Positions 16,589 through 25,214 of a DNA stretch of 64,000 nt are shown here, piece after piece. Source of the DNA: UBA940 sp031548515 (GTDB lineage: Bacteria; Bacteroidota; Bacteroidia; Bacteroidales; Rikenellaceae); the NCBI GenBank assembly GCA_031548515.1, contig JAVBRB010000014.1, positions 31,220-95,219 on the forward strand. The letters are read 5' to 3'. Below the pieces are notes generated by a model. That model searched no databases and was not told the origin of the DNA. It worked only from the letters and a program-made list of their open reading frames with translations. The position numbers and the translations under genes are program-made. How positions within the stretch are numbered: position 1 is the first letter of the stretch; every line of letters begins with the position of its first letter.

Positions 16589-17806
16589 ATGAAATGGATC
16601 GTATTCATACTGTTTTTTGCGGCCCTGCTGTCTGATATCTATATCTACCGCAGTGTGATATGCAACTGTTTCAAGCGTCTTCCTGCTAGAATTGCGTATA
16701 TAATCTTTGCCGTCCTTACCGACGGAGCGGCGCTCACCGTCTTCATCATTTATGGTGCCGCCGCCGGGCAGGGGCCGACCGCCGTCATGACTGTCATGTG
16801 GATGGTCTGGATATTCTTTGTCACAGCTCTCCCTAAGTTGCTTTTTGCCGCAGGCGGATTCCTCGATTGTGTCTCTTCGTTGGTCATCCGCAAGCGTGTC
16901 CTGGTCTTTCGTACTGTTGCGGTATGCCTTTCCGCAGTTGCCGTGGTAATGATGATATACGGCGCGACGGCAGGGCGCACTGGAATAAAGGTAAACGAAG
17001 TCGAAATATGCTCGGCCCTCGTTCCGGAAGGATTCGACGGCTACCGCATCGTCCAGTTCTCAGACCTGCACATAGGCACTATGCCCAATGCTGCGAAACG
17101 TGTGGCCCGAATTGCTGAAAAGATCGCCGGACTGGAGCCGGATATGGTTGTCAACACAGGCGACCTGGTAAATATCAGCCATGCCGACCTTGCGCCGGAA
17201 ATCATGTCCGGACTGTCGCGGATCGGGGCGCGGGACGGAGTCTGGTCGGTGTGGGGAAACCACGACCTGGGTTTCTATATCCAAGACACGGTTTCCATGC
17301 CTCTGAGTGAAAACATATCGATACTCTCGGGTAAAGTCCGTGATCTGGGCTGGAGGACACTGACCAATGAATCTTCCTATATACGACGCCGGGGGGACTC
17401 TATACTGCTTTCGGGTATAAACTATCCGAAGGACGGTAATCTCAACGGTCATAATTCGACGTTGAGCGGTGCGGACATCGGTAAGACATTTGCCGGATTT
17501 TCACCTGAGGTATTCAGTATCGTACTGTCGCACGCCCCGCAGGTATGGCGCGAGATCACTGCGGCGGGCTTCGGCGACCTGACTCTGTCGGGGCACGTGC
17601 ATGCGATGCAGATAAAACTAGGCCCTGGCAGGCGTAAGTGGTCGCCGGCCAAATACATTTATAGTGAGTGGAGTGGCCGTTATATTGAAAATAAAGCAAA
17701 GAAATATACCTTGTACATTAATGATGGCATAGGATGTGTGGGGTATCCTATGCGTATAGGCGCACCCCCGGAGTTAACTCTATTTAAACTGAAGCGATGC
17801 GAATAA
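16589..17806 (+). CDS. Membrane-anchored metallophosphoesterase (YkuE-like)
   Basis: A calcineurin-like phosphoesterase (PF00149) behind four N-terminal transmembrane helices (about residues 1-20, 30-55, 65-95 and 115-135). The dinuclear metal motifs are in order: FSDLHIGT, NTGDLVN, WGNHDLGF, LSHAPQVW and LSGHVHAMQI. Relatives hydrolyse lipid- or nucleotide-type phosphates such as UDP-diacylglucosamine; the substrate here is open. I start at MKWIVFIL (405 residues). A -7 TACATTTG lies at 16558-16565. The 3' end overlaps ribD by 10 bases, so the two are co-translated. Confidence 0.88.
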   Translation: MKWIVFILFFAALLSDIYIYRSVICNCFKRLPARIAYIIFAVLTDGAALTVFIIYGAAAGQGPTAVMTVMWMVWIFFVTALPKLLFAAGGFLDCVSSLVIRKRVLVFRTVAVCLSAVAVVMMIYGATAGRTGIKVNEVEICSALVPEGFDGYRIVQFSDLHIGTMPNAAKRVARIAEKIAGLEPDMVVNTGDLVNISHADLAPEIMSGLSRIGARDGVWSVWGNHDLGFYIQDTVSMPLSENISILSGKVRDLGWRTLTNESSYIRRRGDSILLSGINYPKDGNLNGHNSTLSGADIGKTFAGFSPEVFSIVLSHAPQVWREITAAGFGDLTLSGHVHAMQIKLGPGRRKWSPAKYIYSEWSGRYIENKAKKYTLYINDGIGCVGYPMRIGAPPELTLFKLKRCE

Positions 17807-18876
17807 TTCTCTCTGCCGCCATATCTGCCGACGGCTACCTCGACGATGCCGTAGAAGGGGAAAGGCTGATACTTTCATCCCCCGAAGACTGGAGAGCCAT
17901 ATATGCCCTTAGGGCCGAATGTGATGCCATACTCGTGGGCGCGGGTACACTCAGGGAGGATAATCCGGCGCTCGTTATCCGAGACCCCGAATTGCGTAAA
18001 AGACGCGAGGCCGAGGGACGCTCGCCCGATATCATGAAGGTCGCGGTCAGCGGTAGCGGCATGCTCGACTCCAATCTGAGGTTCTTTACCGAGGGTGAAG
18101 GCGAGAAAGTGATCTTCACCATGGGGACTGTTTCGAATGATATTTCCGAAATATCCACAGTTATCAGCCGTCCCGAACTTACGGCGACCATCATACTCAA
18201 CCAACTGCGGAAGATGGGCGTGGGGACGCTCATGGTGGAAGGCGGGAGTGCCGTTCTGTCCATGTTCCTCAAGGAAAAAAGCTGGGATGAATTCCGCCTG
18301 GGCATAGCTCCTATATTTGTTGGAGATGAGAAAGCGCCACGATTGGTGCTCGACGGTGAATATCCGCCGATGACACTGGTGAAAACCGAACAGCTCGGCC
18401 AGACCGCTGTACTCCATTTCATAAACCGTTCGCAGTACCGCAAGGATTGCACTTACATCTCCAGGGCGCTGCACAATAGCTTGAAGAGCGAATCGAGCAA
18501 CACTTGTTATAGGGTGGGCGCAGTGGTCTTGACCCGCGACGGACAGGAATTCGACGGTTATACCCACGAGAACGGTCCGAACAACCATGCCGAAGAAGAG
18601 GCGATCGCCAAAGCCGCGGCCGCGGGAGCCGACCTGAAGGGAGCTACTGTATACAGTACCATGGAGCCTTGTTCCAGGCGCAGTTCGAAACCCGAACCAT
18701 GTGCAGACCTTATTATAAGGCATGGCTTCAAACGTGTGGTCTATGCTTTGAGGGAACCCGACAGGTTCGTCAGGTGCGAGGCCACGCAGAAGCTCATGGT
18801 GGCCGGCATAGAAGTCTGTGAACTTGATGCGTTTGCCGCCGATGTCATCCGCATCAACAGTCATTTGCTGCAATAA
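17797..18876 (+). CDS. ribD: Riboflavin synthesis reductase-deaminase fusion, reversed domain order
   Basis: A 359-residue protein carrying both RibD activities in the opposite order to E. coli-type RibD. Residues 1 to about 212 are the reductase domain (ISADGYLDD, AILVGAGTLREDNPAL, MVEGGSAVLSMFL). Residues from about 215 are the cytidine-deaminase-like domain with the zinc ligands H264 (in NNHAEEEA), C292 and C302 (PCSRRSSKPEPC). The usual bacterial motif PCxHxGRTPPC is not present; the Cys spacing is one residue longer, and the pattern resembles what I recall of the fungal-type deaminase motif. It should provide the deamination and ribosyl-chain reduction that lead to 5-amino-6-ribitylaminouracil. 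It overlaps the phosphoesterase gene by 10 bases. No FMN riboswitch is seen. Confidence 0.85.
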   Translation: MRIILSAAISADGYLDDAVEGERLILSSPEDWRAIYALRAECDAILVGAGTLREDNPALVIRDPELRKRREAEGRSPDIMKVAVSGSGMLDSNLRFFTEGEGEKVIFTMGTVSNDISEISTVISRPELTATIILNQLRKMGVGTLMVEGGSAVLSMFLKEKSWDEFRLGIAPIFVGDEKAPRLVLDGEYPPMTLVKTEQLGQTAVLHFINRSQYRKDCTYISRALHNSLKSESSNTCYRVGAVVLTRDGQEFDGYTHENGPNNHAEEEAIAKAAAAGADLKGATVYSTMEPCSRRSSKPEPCADLIIRHGFKRVVYALREPDRFVRCEATQKLMVAGIEVCELDAFAADVIRINSHLLQ

Positions 18877-19153
18877 TATGAATCAGGGATAATGATTTGA
18901 ATATAATGAACTTTCCTGTGATATCGTTATTATATAGGTTATTATCCCAAATTCATGTTAGTGGCTTTAAAAAAGCCGCATACTTACCATTACCTCTCCT
19001 AACCGACCCCAAGCCGAGTGCCATCGCGCTTGCTTGGATGGGCGAGGCGCGAAAGAGGAAAACTTCGTTGAATCCTTCCTTCAAAGGCAGGACTTTGTCG
19101 CGGCTTAAAAGCCGCCGTTCCGGCATAGGACATGTTTCGATAGTGCAGGGGTT
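18877..19153. other. Intergenic region with GC-rich hairpin-forming stretch
   Basis: The 277 bases between ribD and the MFS gene hold no convincing gene. Bases 18962-19130 are markedly GC-richer than the preceding AT-rich 80 bases and contain repeated GGCTTTAAAAAAGCC and CGGCTTAAAAGCCG inverted motifs. A minus-strand frame is open here but continues antisense into the MFS gene, so I do not call it. Confidence 0.5.
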
Positions 19154-20383
19154 ATGAACACGGAGGTTGTCCCGGCGGAGCAGGCCTACAGGGAGAGGCT
19201 TTGGACAAAAAGCTATGTATTTATCTGTGTAGCTAATTTCCTGATCTGTTTTGCTTTCTACATGCTTGTTCCGACGCTTCCCTTCTACCTGGGAGAGGTT
19301 TTCGGGGCGGGCAGGACCACAATAGGCATAATACTTTCTATCTATACCGTTGCGGTGCTGGTCATACGGCCGTTCTCGGGCTGGTTGGCCGATACTTTTG
19401 CGCGCAAGCCGATATATCTCATAGCTTATTTCTTTTTCGTCGCATTTTTCGTAGGCTACCTTGCGGCCGGAACGCTGTTGATGTTCGGCGTCCTGAGAGT
19501 GATGCACGGGCTGGCGTTCGGTATGGTGAGCACTACCGGAAATACTTTGGCAGTCGATATCATGCCTTCGTCGCGCAGAGGCGAAGGGTTGGGGTTCTAC
19601 GGCGTGATGAATAACCTTGCGATGAGCGTGGGTCCGATGGCCGGACTTTTCATCGCCACGACGGGAAACTACGACATGATATTCTACGCTGCGCTCGCTT
19701 CTGGCGGTCTTGGACTGCTCTTCGCTTCGCTGATAAAAGCCGGAAGAAAAATCCCAAGGACAAGCAACAGTGGGATATCGCTCGATCGTTTCGTGTTAAA
19801 GAAAGGCCTGCCTGCCTGCGGATCGCTGCTGCTTCTGGCGGTTCCCTGGGGCATGACAATGACCTTTATAGCCATGTACGCCAAGGAACTGGGTATGGTC
19901 GAGAACACCGGCTATTTTTTTACCGTTATGGCGGCCGGACTGATAATTTCGCGCATCGGTTCCGGCAAGCGTGTCGACAGGGGGGAGATAACCCAGGTTA
20001 TATTCCAGGGAATGTGCATAGTCCTCGCCGGTATACTGTGTGAGGCGTTCCTCGGCATAGTGGCGGGCCGGAGCCTGCAGGCGGGATATGCCTTGTATTT
20101 TGCCGCGGCTTTTCTTATAGGGTTCGGTTACGGAACGATCTTTCCGGCCTACAACACGATGATCATAAACCTCGCTCCGAACGACCGTCGTGCGACGGCA
20201 AACGCCACATATCTAACGGGGTGGGACGTTGGTATCGGACTAGGAATGTTCTTCGGTGGCCATATCGCCGAGAGCTGTGGTTTTGAGACTATATATTATG
20301 TCGACATAGCCCTTGTGTCCGTGTCGATCTTCTGGTTTGCAACATACGTCGCCCCGCACTTCCTGCGCAACCGGCTGAGATGA
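19154..20383 (+). CDS. MFS transporter
   Basis: A 409-residue major facilitator protein with twelve hydrophobic segments. Motif A is visible between helices 2 and 3 (GWLADTFARKPIYL), and a related motif lies near mid-protein (SRIGSGKRVDRGE). The N-terminal half resembles drug:H+ antiporter-type MFS exporters (LPFYLGEVFGAGRTTIGIILSIYTVAVLVIRP, read in parts as LPFYLGEVFGAGRTTIG and YTVAVLVIRPFSGW). The substrate cannot be inferred. It ends 2 bases before a perfect terminator hairpin shared with the convergent outer-membrane gene. Confidence 0.88.
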   Translation: MNTEVVPAEQAYRERLWTKSYVFICVANFLICFAFYMLVPTLPFYLGEVFGAGRTTIGIILSIYTVAVLVIRPFSGWLADTFARKPIYLIAYFFFVAFFVGYLAAGTLLMFGVLRVMHGLAFGMVSTTGNTLAVDIMPSSRRGEGLGFYGVMNNLAMSVGPMAGLFIATTGNYDMIFYAALASGGLGLLFASLIKAGRKIPRTSNSGISLDRFVLKKGLPACGSLLLLAVPWGMTMTFIAMYAKELGMVENTGYFFTVMAAGLIISRIGSGKRVDRGEITQVIFQGMCIVLAGILCEAFLGIVAGRSLQAGYALYFAAAFLIGFGYGTIFPAYNTMIINLAPNDRRATANATYLTGWDVGIGLGMFFGGHIAESCGFETIYYVDIALVSVSIFWFATYVAPHFLRNRLR

Positions 20384-20384
20384 G

Positions 20385-20411
20385 AAAGGCTTGCAGTGCT
20401 GCAAGCCTTTT
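20385..20411 (+). terminator. Terminator between MFS gene and convergent barrel gene
   Basis: AAAGGCTTGCAG (20385-20396) and CTGCAAGCCTTT (20399-20410) are a perfect 12-bp inverted repeat ending in TTTT; it could work in both directions. Confidence 0.92.
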
Positions 20412-20448
20412 CTGTATATTAACGTGGATTCGGGATAAGAATAACAAA

Positions 20449-23346
20449 TTACATCGGACCGAAACCGCCGCCGAAGCCGCCACCACCTCCGCGATAGCCT
20501 CCGCCACCGCCTCCCGGAGGTCCCATACGCTCGCCGTCTCCGGAGTTCCGGTACATATCCGGATTCTGGGAGCCGTTCTTGCCGAACTTACGGATATTCC
20601 ATGTGAGTTTCACTCCGAAATAACGTCCGATGGTCAAATTAGTCCGGTTCTGCATATACTCCGACTGCCATGTCCTGCGGAAACTGGTATTCTGATTGAA
20701 TATGTCGTTGCAGAACAGATTCACTTCCCATTGCTTGCTGCGGAAGATCTTTTTCCCGATGCTCGCGTTCGCAATGAAATAGCTGCGGTTCAGGTCTTCC
20801 CCCTTAACCGAGTTGTAGGAGTCGAGATTGAAATTGGCGGCTATGGTAAAACTGAGGGGAAGCACGAACTTGCAGTTGGCGTTGAGAATGTGGCGCAGGT
20901 AATCGCTGTTGCTCATCGCAGAGTACGTGTTGCGTACGTTGTTGTACGATATGTCGTAACCTATGCGGAAGTCGATCCTTTCGCTGATGTTGCTGCTGAG
21001 GCTCACCCCGCCTCTGGTGGCCATATTGCGCGAATGGTTGTCGTATGTGGTAAGGCCTTCCGAAACGTTCCATTGCCCCATTCTGGCAGGCGCCGCGTTG
21101 TAGTTGACGCCCGCGTCCAGATTCAGGTTGGATTTCATGAATGTGAGCGGAAAGCCGTAACTCACGCCCGCGCTGGCCGACCATTCACCGTCCATGTTTA
21201 TCGGCTGCGAATATCTTCCCACAGCGTCGAGAGTCTCCACCACATTGCCTTCGGAATCTGTGACGGGATAACCCTCGCTGTCCCTGATTGTGAACGAAGT
21301 TATGGAATTGAAGGTGTAGGCTCCCGTAAGGTGCAGTGCGAAAGTACGTCCTCTCTCTACGTTCGGGAATATCAGGCGCGTGTAAAGCCTGTTTCCGTAG
21401 GACGGCTTAAGGTTGGGGTCGCCCTTGGTGATGTTCTGCACATTGGAGATATCCACGACATCCTGCAGGTTGCCGACCGACGGGTTCCGCGTGTATGAAT
21501 TGAGGAATACCCTCAGCGACGAGTTCTTCTTGCCGAACTTCGACGTTACCATCAGCGAATATGTGACATTGTTGAAATCGGCTTTCAGGTCATATTGCGT
21601 CGGCAGTATGCTGGTACTCGCAAGGGTGGAATACTGGTAGAAGACACCGGCAGACAGTGTCGTCTCTTTTTTCTGCATGCGGTAGCCCGGGCCTGCTCTG
21701 TGTATCAGGTAGCCGCTGTTGTATATCCCGGAATATGATTCGTCGTAATCCGGATCGTATTGCTGGAGTGTGAAGTCGTACAGATATGACTTTTTGTCGA
21801 TATCTGAAAAGTTGTAGCTTATGCTGTAGTCGAGGTTTACGAGTGAATAGGCGCTTACCGGTTCGGTGTACGTCATTCCCCCCATCAGGTTGTAGCCGTA
21901 ATTGTATGTCGGGGTGCGCTGCTGTACCGGTTCCCGGTTCTGTTTCTCCGAATATGATTCGCCTCCGCGGTTATTGGTATTGTATCCGCCGTTGAAAAAC
22001 AGGGAGAGGGTTCGCCCGGGCTTGCCCAACCGTACACGGTAGTTAACATTCAGGCCTGTGTTCCAACCGGTGTTGTCGCCGTTGCTCCAGCTGTTGAGCG
22101 GTACAGGCAAAAAACCGGCTTCACGCGGGAAATAGGTCTCATAGTTGTTACGTTCCCTCTCGTTGCTCTGGTATCGGACGGACGGACGGATGCGCAGTTC
22201 CTGAAACTTGTTCGGTTTGTAGTCGATCCTTGCGTTGAACGAATGGTTCTGGTTAATGCTCTGGCTGTGTGAATCCGAGGTGTAGTCCGAGTAATTCGAC
22301 GTCGACGTTTCGTAGTACTCCCTCTCGGTGCGCTGATAATCGGAAGAGTTGGTATTGTTGTAGCGATATGTCGCGTCGATCTTCCAGTCGTTTTTCTTGC
22401 CCCAGGTATCTATATAATTGGTCTGGAGCACACCGACTTTGGCGATGCCGTCGTCTCCGCCAGCGCCAAGGAAGTCGTCCGCTGTGAAATTGCGTTGATT
22501 GAGGTTGTTGAGGGTTCCTCCAACCGATATCTTGGCGTCGCCCTGGAATATGCTGACGTTGCCCGATAGCATCCCGTAATGATTCCACGAATCATCGTTC
22601 TTATCCGGCGGTTCGACGCCATAGAGAGCCGACACCTGGCCCATAACACCCTGGCGCATCGATTCCCTCGTGCGGATATTGATGGCCTTGTAGCCTTCGC
22701 CGTCGTCGATACCGGTGAATTCGGCATTGTCGCTGAGTTTGTCGAACACTTCGATGGACTTTACGACTTCGGCCGGCAGCGCAGTGATGGCCGCATTGAC
22801 GTCTTCGCCGAAGTATTCACGGCCGTCTATAAGGACTTTTCTTACCTTCTCTCCCTGCGCTTCGACTGTTCCGCCCTCGACTTTGATGCCAGGCATTTTC
22901 TGAAGCATGCCCGACACGTCGGAATCAGATGATACTTTATACGAATCGGCGTTGTATATCAGCGTATCGCCCTCCAGCGAGGTACGCATAGCTACTGCTT
23001 TCAGCACCACTTCGTCGATCACGATTCCCTGGCTCAGGAAGAGCGTGTCGAGTGCCATCTTCGACGAAACGACGTTGATGCGTTTGCGGAGCGTTTCGTA
23101 TCCCAGCAGTGAAACTTCGAATCTGTATTCCTCCTGCGTAAGTCCGGTCGAGAAAGTCCCTCCGGCTCCGGTAACGATATGGCTGGTTTTTACCGAGTCC
23201 GATACGGGCGCCATAGCCACGAGTGCTCCGATAAGTGTCTGTTTTGTGTCGGCATCCGCCACAACGCCGCTCACTGTGGCTTTTCTCTGGGCATTTGCTG
23301 TTGTGACCGCCGCCGCCAGCAGCGTCAGTGTGAATAATCTCTTCAT
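20449..23346 (-). CDS. Outer-membrane beta-barrel protein, TonB-receptor related
   Basis: A 965-residue exported protein beginning MKRLFTLTLLAAAVTTANAQ (signal peptide). A carboxypeptidase-regulatory-like domain (about residues 20-110, VSGVVADADTKQTLIGALV) and a plug-like region (VSGMLQKMPGIKVEGGTVEAQGEK seen in parts as MLQKMPGIKVEG and EKVRKVLIDGREYFGED) precede a long barrel rich in alternating aromatic residues. This is the architecture of the outer membrane beta-barrel (OMP_b-brl_3) branch of TonB-dependent receptors. The extreme C-terminus is a Gly/Arg/Phe-rich tail of about 25 residues, unusual for a barrel that would normally end in an aromatic residue. No SusD partner is present. The start was placed at the signal peptide rather than the longer frame. 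Confidence 0.85.
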   Translation of the reverse strand: MKRLFTLTLLAAAVTTANAQRKATVSGVVADADTKQTLIGALVAMAPVSDSVKTSHIVTGAGGTFSTGLTQEEYRFEVSLLGYETLRKRINVVSSKMALDTLFLSQGIVIDEVVLKAVAMRTSLEGDTLIYNADSYKVSSDSDVSGMLQKMPGIKVEGGTVEAQGEKVRKVLIDGREYFGEDVNAAITALPAEVVKSIEVFDKLSDNAEFTGIDDGEGYKAINIRTRESMRQGVMGQVSALYGVEPPDKNDDSWNHYGMLSGNVSIFQGDAKISVGGTLNNLNQRNFTADDFLGAGGDDGIAKVGVLQTNYIDTWGKKNDWKIDATYRYNNTNSSDYQRTEREYYETSTSNYSDYTSDSHSQSINQNHSFNARIDYKPNKFQELRIRPSVRYQSNERERNNYETYFPREAGFLPVPLNSWSNGDNTGWNTGLNVNYRVRLGKPGRTLSLFFNGGYNTNNRGGESYSEKQNREPVQQRTPTYNYGYNLMGGMTYTEPVSAYSLVNLDYSISYNFSDIDKKSYLYDFTLQQYDPDYDESYSGIYNSGYLIHRAGPGYRMQKKETTLSAGVFYQYSTLASTSILPTQYDLKADFNNVTYSLMVTSKFGKKNSSLRVFLNSYTRNPSVGNLQDVVDISNVQNITKGDPNLKPSYGNRLYTRLIFPNVERGRTFALHLTGAYTFNSITSFTIRDSEGYPVTDSEGNVVETLDAVGRYSQPINMDGEWSASAGVSYGFPLTFMKSNLNLDAGVNYNAAPARMGQWNVSEGLTTYDNHSRNMATRGGVSLSSNISERIDFRIGYDISYNNVRNTYSAMSNSDYLRHILNANCKFVLPLSFTIAANFNLDSYNSVKGEDLNRSYFIANASIGKKIFRSKQWEVNLFCNDIFNQNTSFRRTWQSEYMQNRTNLTIGRYFGVKLTWNIRKFGKNGSQNPDMYRNSGDGERMGPPGGGGGGYRGGGGGFGGGFGPM

Positions 23347-23763
23347 AAATCCTTTTCTCAAAATCGGTTTTTCGGATGCGCGAAAGTAGTTATAAACCGC
23401 ATGCATACCTATTTGTTTCGGGTGAAACGGCAAAAACAAGTTGTGAACCGAGCGCCTCCGGGTGCGAGTTCACCGCCAGAGGCCCGCAAGTCGGCAGCAA
23501 GGCCAGTGCGGGGAAAGCCGACGGAGGTAACTTCCCGTACGCCTTTAGGCGCAAGTTCATGACGGTAGCAGGTAAGTAAGCCGCAAGGCCGGCGCCGTTA
23601 AAGCGGGGTAACTCTCGGGAACCTCCGGGCACGGGGCTGCTGATGGATGTAAACGGAAAACAGGGGCGTCAACCGCATCAGCGGATCGTCCACCCCTGTT
23701 CTTCACTAACCTGATACATCCTGTTAACCCAACATTGTCTTACCTGAAACTATTGCTGATCGT
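23347..23763. other. GC-rich intergenic block with multiple hairpins
   Basis: About 400 bases without a convincing gene. Bases 23440-23640 form a chain of GC-rich inverted repeats, for example GTGAAC...GTTCAC (23443-23473, enclosing GCGCC/GGTGC), and repeat the motif GCCxGCAAG (GCCCGCAAG, GGCGCAAG, GCCGCAAGG). A minus-strand frame of 80 codons (23390-23632) is open over it but lacks any recognisable domain. A related hairpin beginning GTGAACCGAG occurs at 26674. The right part holds the terminator at 23659-23700. Confidence 0.6.
23659..23700 (-). terminator. Terminator of the Spy-like gene
   Basis: AACAGGGG pairs with CCCCTGTT across a 26-base inner region that itself holds a CCGC/GCGG stem, followed by TTTT counting the stem end on the minus strand. 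It lies 64 bases past the stop codon. Confidence 0.75.
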
Positions 23764-24309
23764 TTAATTGCCGCTGTGCGGCCCTCTCTGAGGACCAGGC
23801 CCGCGCTGGCCGTAGGGGGTGGAATTCATGTTTTCCTCATATTTCGAGTATTGCTCACTTGTGAGGATGCTTTTCAGCTTCGCATTATACTCGTCGCGGT
23901 ATTTCCTCATCTCGTCACGGCGTGCTTCTCTCTGCTCATCGGTCATGTTTTGCATCTCCTCGCGCGACGGACGGGGCATATTTGCATACTGTTTTGTCTG
24001 TTCCCGATTCAGTTCGAGCACTTTTGTGTACTGGTCGTCGGTCAGCGAAAGCTGTTCTTTCATCCGGTCGGCCATACTTTTAGCCATGTCTTCGGGTGTG
24101 AACTGGCGGTCGCCCCCCGCCGGGCCGGGCCTTTGTTGGCCGTCTTTGGGTTCCTGTTTCTGCTGGTCCGGTTTTTGTCCGGATTTCTGTTGGCCGCTCT
24201 TTTGTTCGGTTTTCTGCTTGTTGTTTCCGGAGTTCTTTTTCTGTGCCGATACCTGTGCGGCTCCCGCCAGCATTATGGCGCACATTGCAATACCGATGAT
24301 CCTTTTCAT
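23764..24309 (-). CDS. Spy/CpxP-like periplasmic protein
   Basis: A 181-residue secreted protein: signal peptide to about residue 22 (AQVSAQ), then a Lys/Gln-rich low-complexity linker (residues 23-65), then a helical domain with DDQYTKVLELNREQTKQY and the segment LKSILTSEQYSKYEEN. This LTxxQ-type helical pattern recalls the Spy/CpxP/DUF4890 group of periplasmic chaperone-like proteins. A role in envelope stress is inferred from that resemblance only. A minus-strand -7 TATATTTG lies at 24355-24362, partly inside the terminator of the LytTR gene. Ends in a Gly/Pro-rich tail. Confidence 0.7.
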   Translation of the reverse strand: MKRIIGIAMCAIMLAGAAQVSAQKKNSGNNKQKTEQKSGQQKSGQKPDQQKQEPKDGQQRPGPAGGDRQFTPEDMAKSMADRMKEQLSLTDDQYTKVLELNREQTKQYANMPRPSREEMQNMTDEQREARRDEMRKYRDEYNAKLKSILTSEQYSKYEENMNSTPYGQRGPGPQRGPHSGN

Positions 24310-24361
24310 AATTTTAAGTTGTTGATTTTATCGTTTATGTTCTGTTGTATGGTACAAATAT

Positions 24362-24393
24362 AAAACCCCGTTCCCTGATTCGGACGGGGTTTT
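24362..24393. terminator. Bidirectional terminator between LytTR and Spy-like genes
   Basis: AAAACCCCG (24362-24370) and CGGGGTTTT (24385-24393) form a 9-bp stem with T runs on both strands. On the minus strand it ends the LytTR gene transcript. Confidence 0.85.
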
Positions 24394-24461
24394 TCTGTGA
24401 ATCGCCCTAATGTTCCGGCGAACCGGCGTTTACGGGCGGCCGAACTGACGGCGAAGTGATG

Positions 24462-25214
24462 TTAAACGCCCATGAACCAACGCTTGAACTCGGGCACGCG
24501 GTCCTTGCTGATAACGATCCGTTCCGGAGCCTTGACTTTCAGGTTGAGCGAGAGCCTGCTGCCGAACCATACGGAAATGTCGTTGATAGCGTTGCGGGCG
24601 ACGATGAACTGGCGGTTGGCTCGGAAAAAATCCGTGTCTGAAAGTGTCTTTATCAGTTTGTCCAGACTGCGGTCCATCGGGAACGGGTTGCCTTCGTAAT
24701 CGAAGGCCCTGACCTTTTCGTCGGTCGTATAGAAGAGAGCCACGTTCTCTATCTTCAAAGGTACTATCTTGTCTCGGATCGGTATGAGGAAAACCTTCTG
24801 TTCGTCGCGGTTGCGCGCCATCTCGACTATGCCTTCCTTGCGTTGGTCAAGCTCGGTTTTCGACAGGCGCTCCAGTTTTTCGATGGCCCGTTCCAGTTCC
24901 GCCTCCTTGATAGGTTTGAGCAGGTAGTCGATGCTGTTGACCTTGAACGCTTCGAGCGCATATTCGTCATATGCCGTGGTGAAAATGATCGGGCAGGGGA
25001 TATCTATCCGGTCGAATATGCGGAACGACTCGCCGTCGGCAAGATGTATGTCCATGAACAACAGGTCGGGACAACGGTGCGCACCGAACCATTCGACGGT
25101 GTCACCGATGCTTTCCAGCGTGGCCAGAACTTCGGCCGATGGAATTACTTTGCTTATGATTGCCTGGAGGTTGCGCGCAGCAGCGGTTTCATCCTCGATT
25201 ATAACGACTTTCAT
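24462..25214 (-). CDS. LytTR-family response regulator
   Basis: A 250-residue two-component regulator. The receiver domain (residues 1-120) starts MKVVIIEDETAAARNL, with the phosphoacceptor Asp in CPDLLFMDIHLADGES and the conserved TTAYDEYALEAF and LLKPI. The LytTR DNA-binding domain (about 145-250) includes FLIPIRDKIVPLKIENVALFY and FFRANRQFIVARNAI. It overlaps its kinase by four bases. Targets are not known; no additional genes lie within the operon. Confidence 0.95.
   Translation of the reverse strand: MKVVIIEDETAAARNLQAIISKVIPSAEVLATLESIGDTVEWFGAHRCPDLLFMDIHLADGESFRIFDRIDIPCPIIFTTAYDEYALEAFKVNSIDYLLKPIKEAELERAIEKLERLSKTELDQRKEGIVEMARNRDEQKVFLIPIRDKIVPLKIENVALFYTTDEKVRAFDYEGNPFPMDRSLDKLIKTLSDTDFFRANRQFIVARNAINDISVWFGSRLSLNLKVKAPERIVISKDRVPEFKRWFMGV

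Noticed and set aside
16200..18880. FMN riboswitch near the riboflavin genes
   Set aside because: No RFN-type conserved blocks upstream of ribD or of the riboflavin kinase; both genes are coupled to unrelated upstream genes by overlap.
18953..19507. 184-codon minus-strand frame
   Set aside because: Its left part covers a GC-rich intergenic stretch and its right part is antisense to the MFS gene; no domain is seen.
23390..23632. 80-codon minus-strand frame
   Set aside because: No family and made of hairpin-rich GC sequence; reported as a possible structured block instead of a gene.
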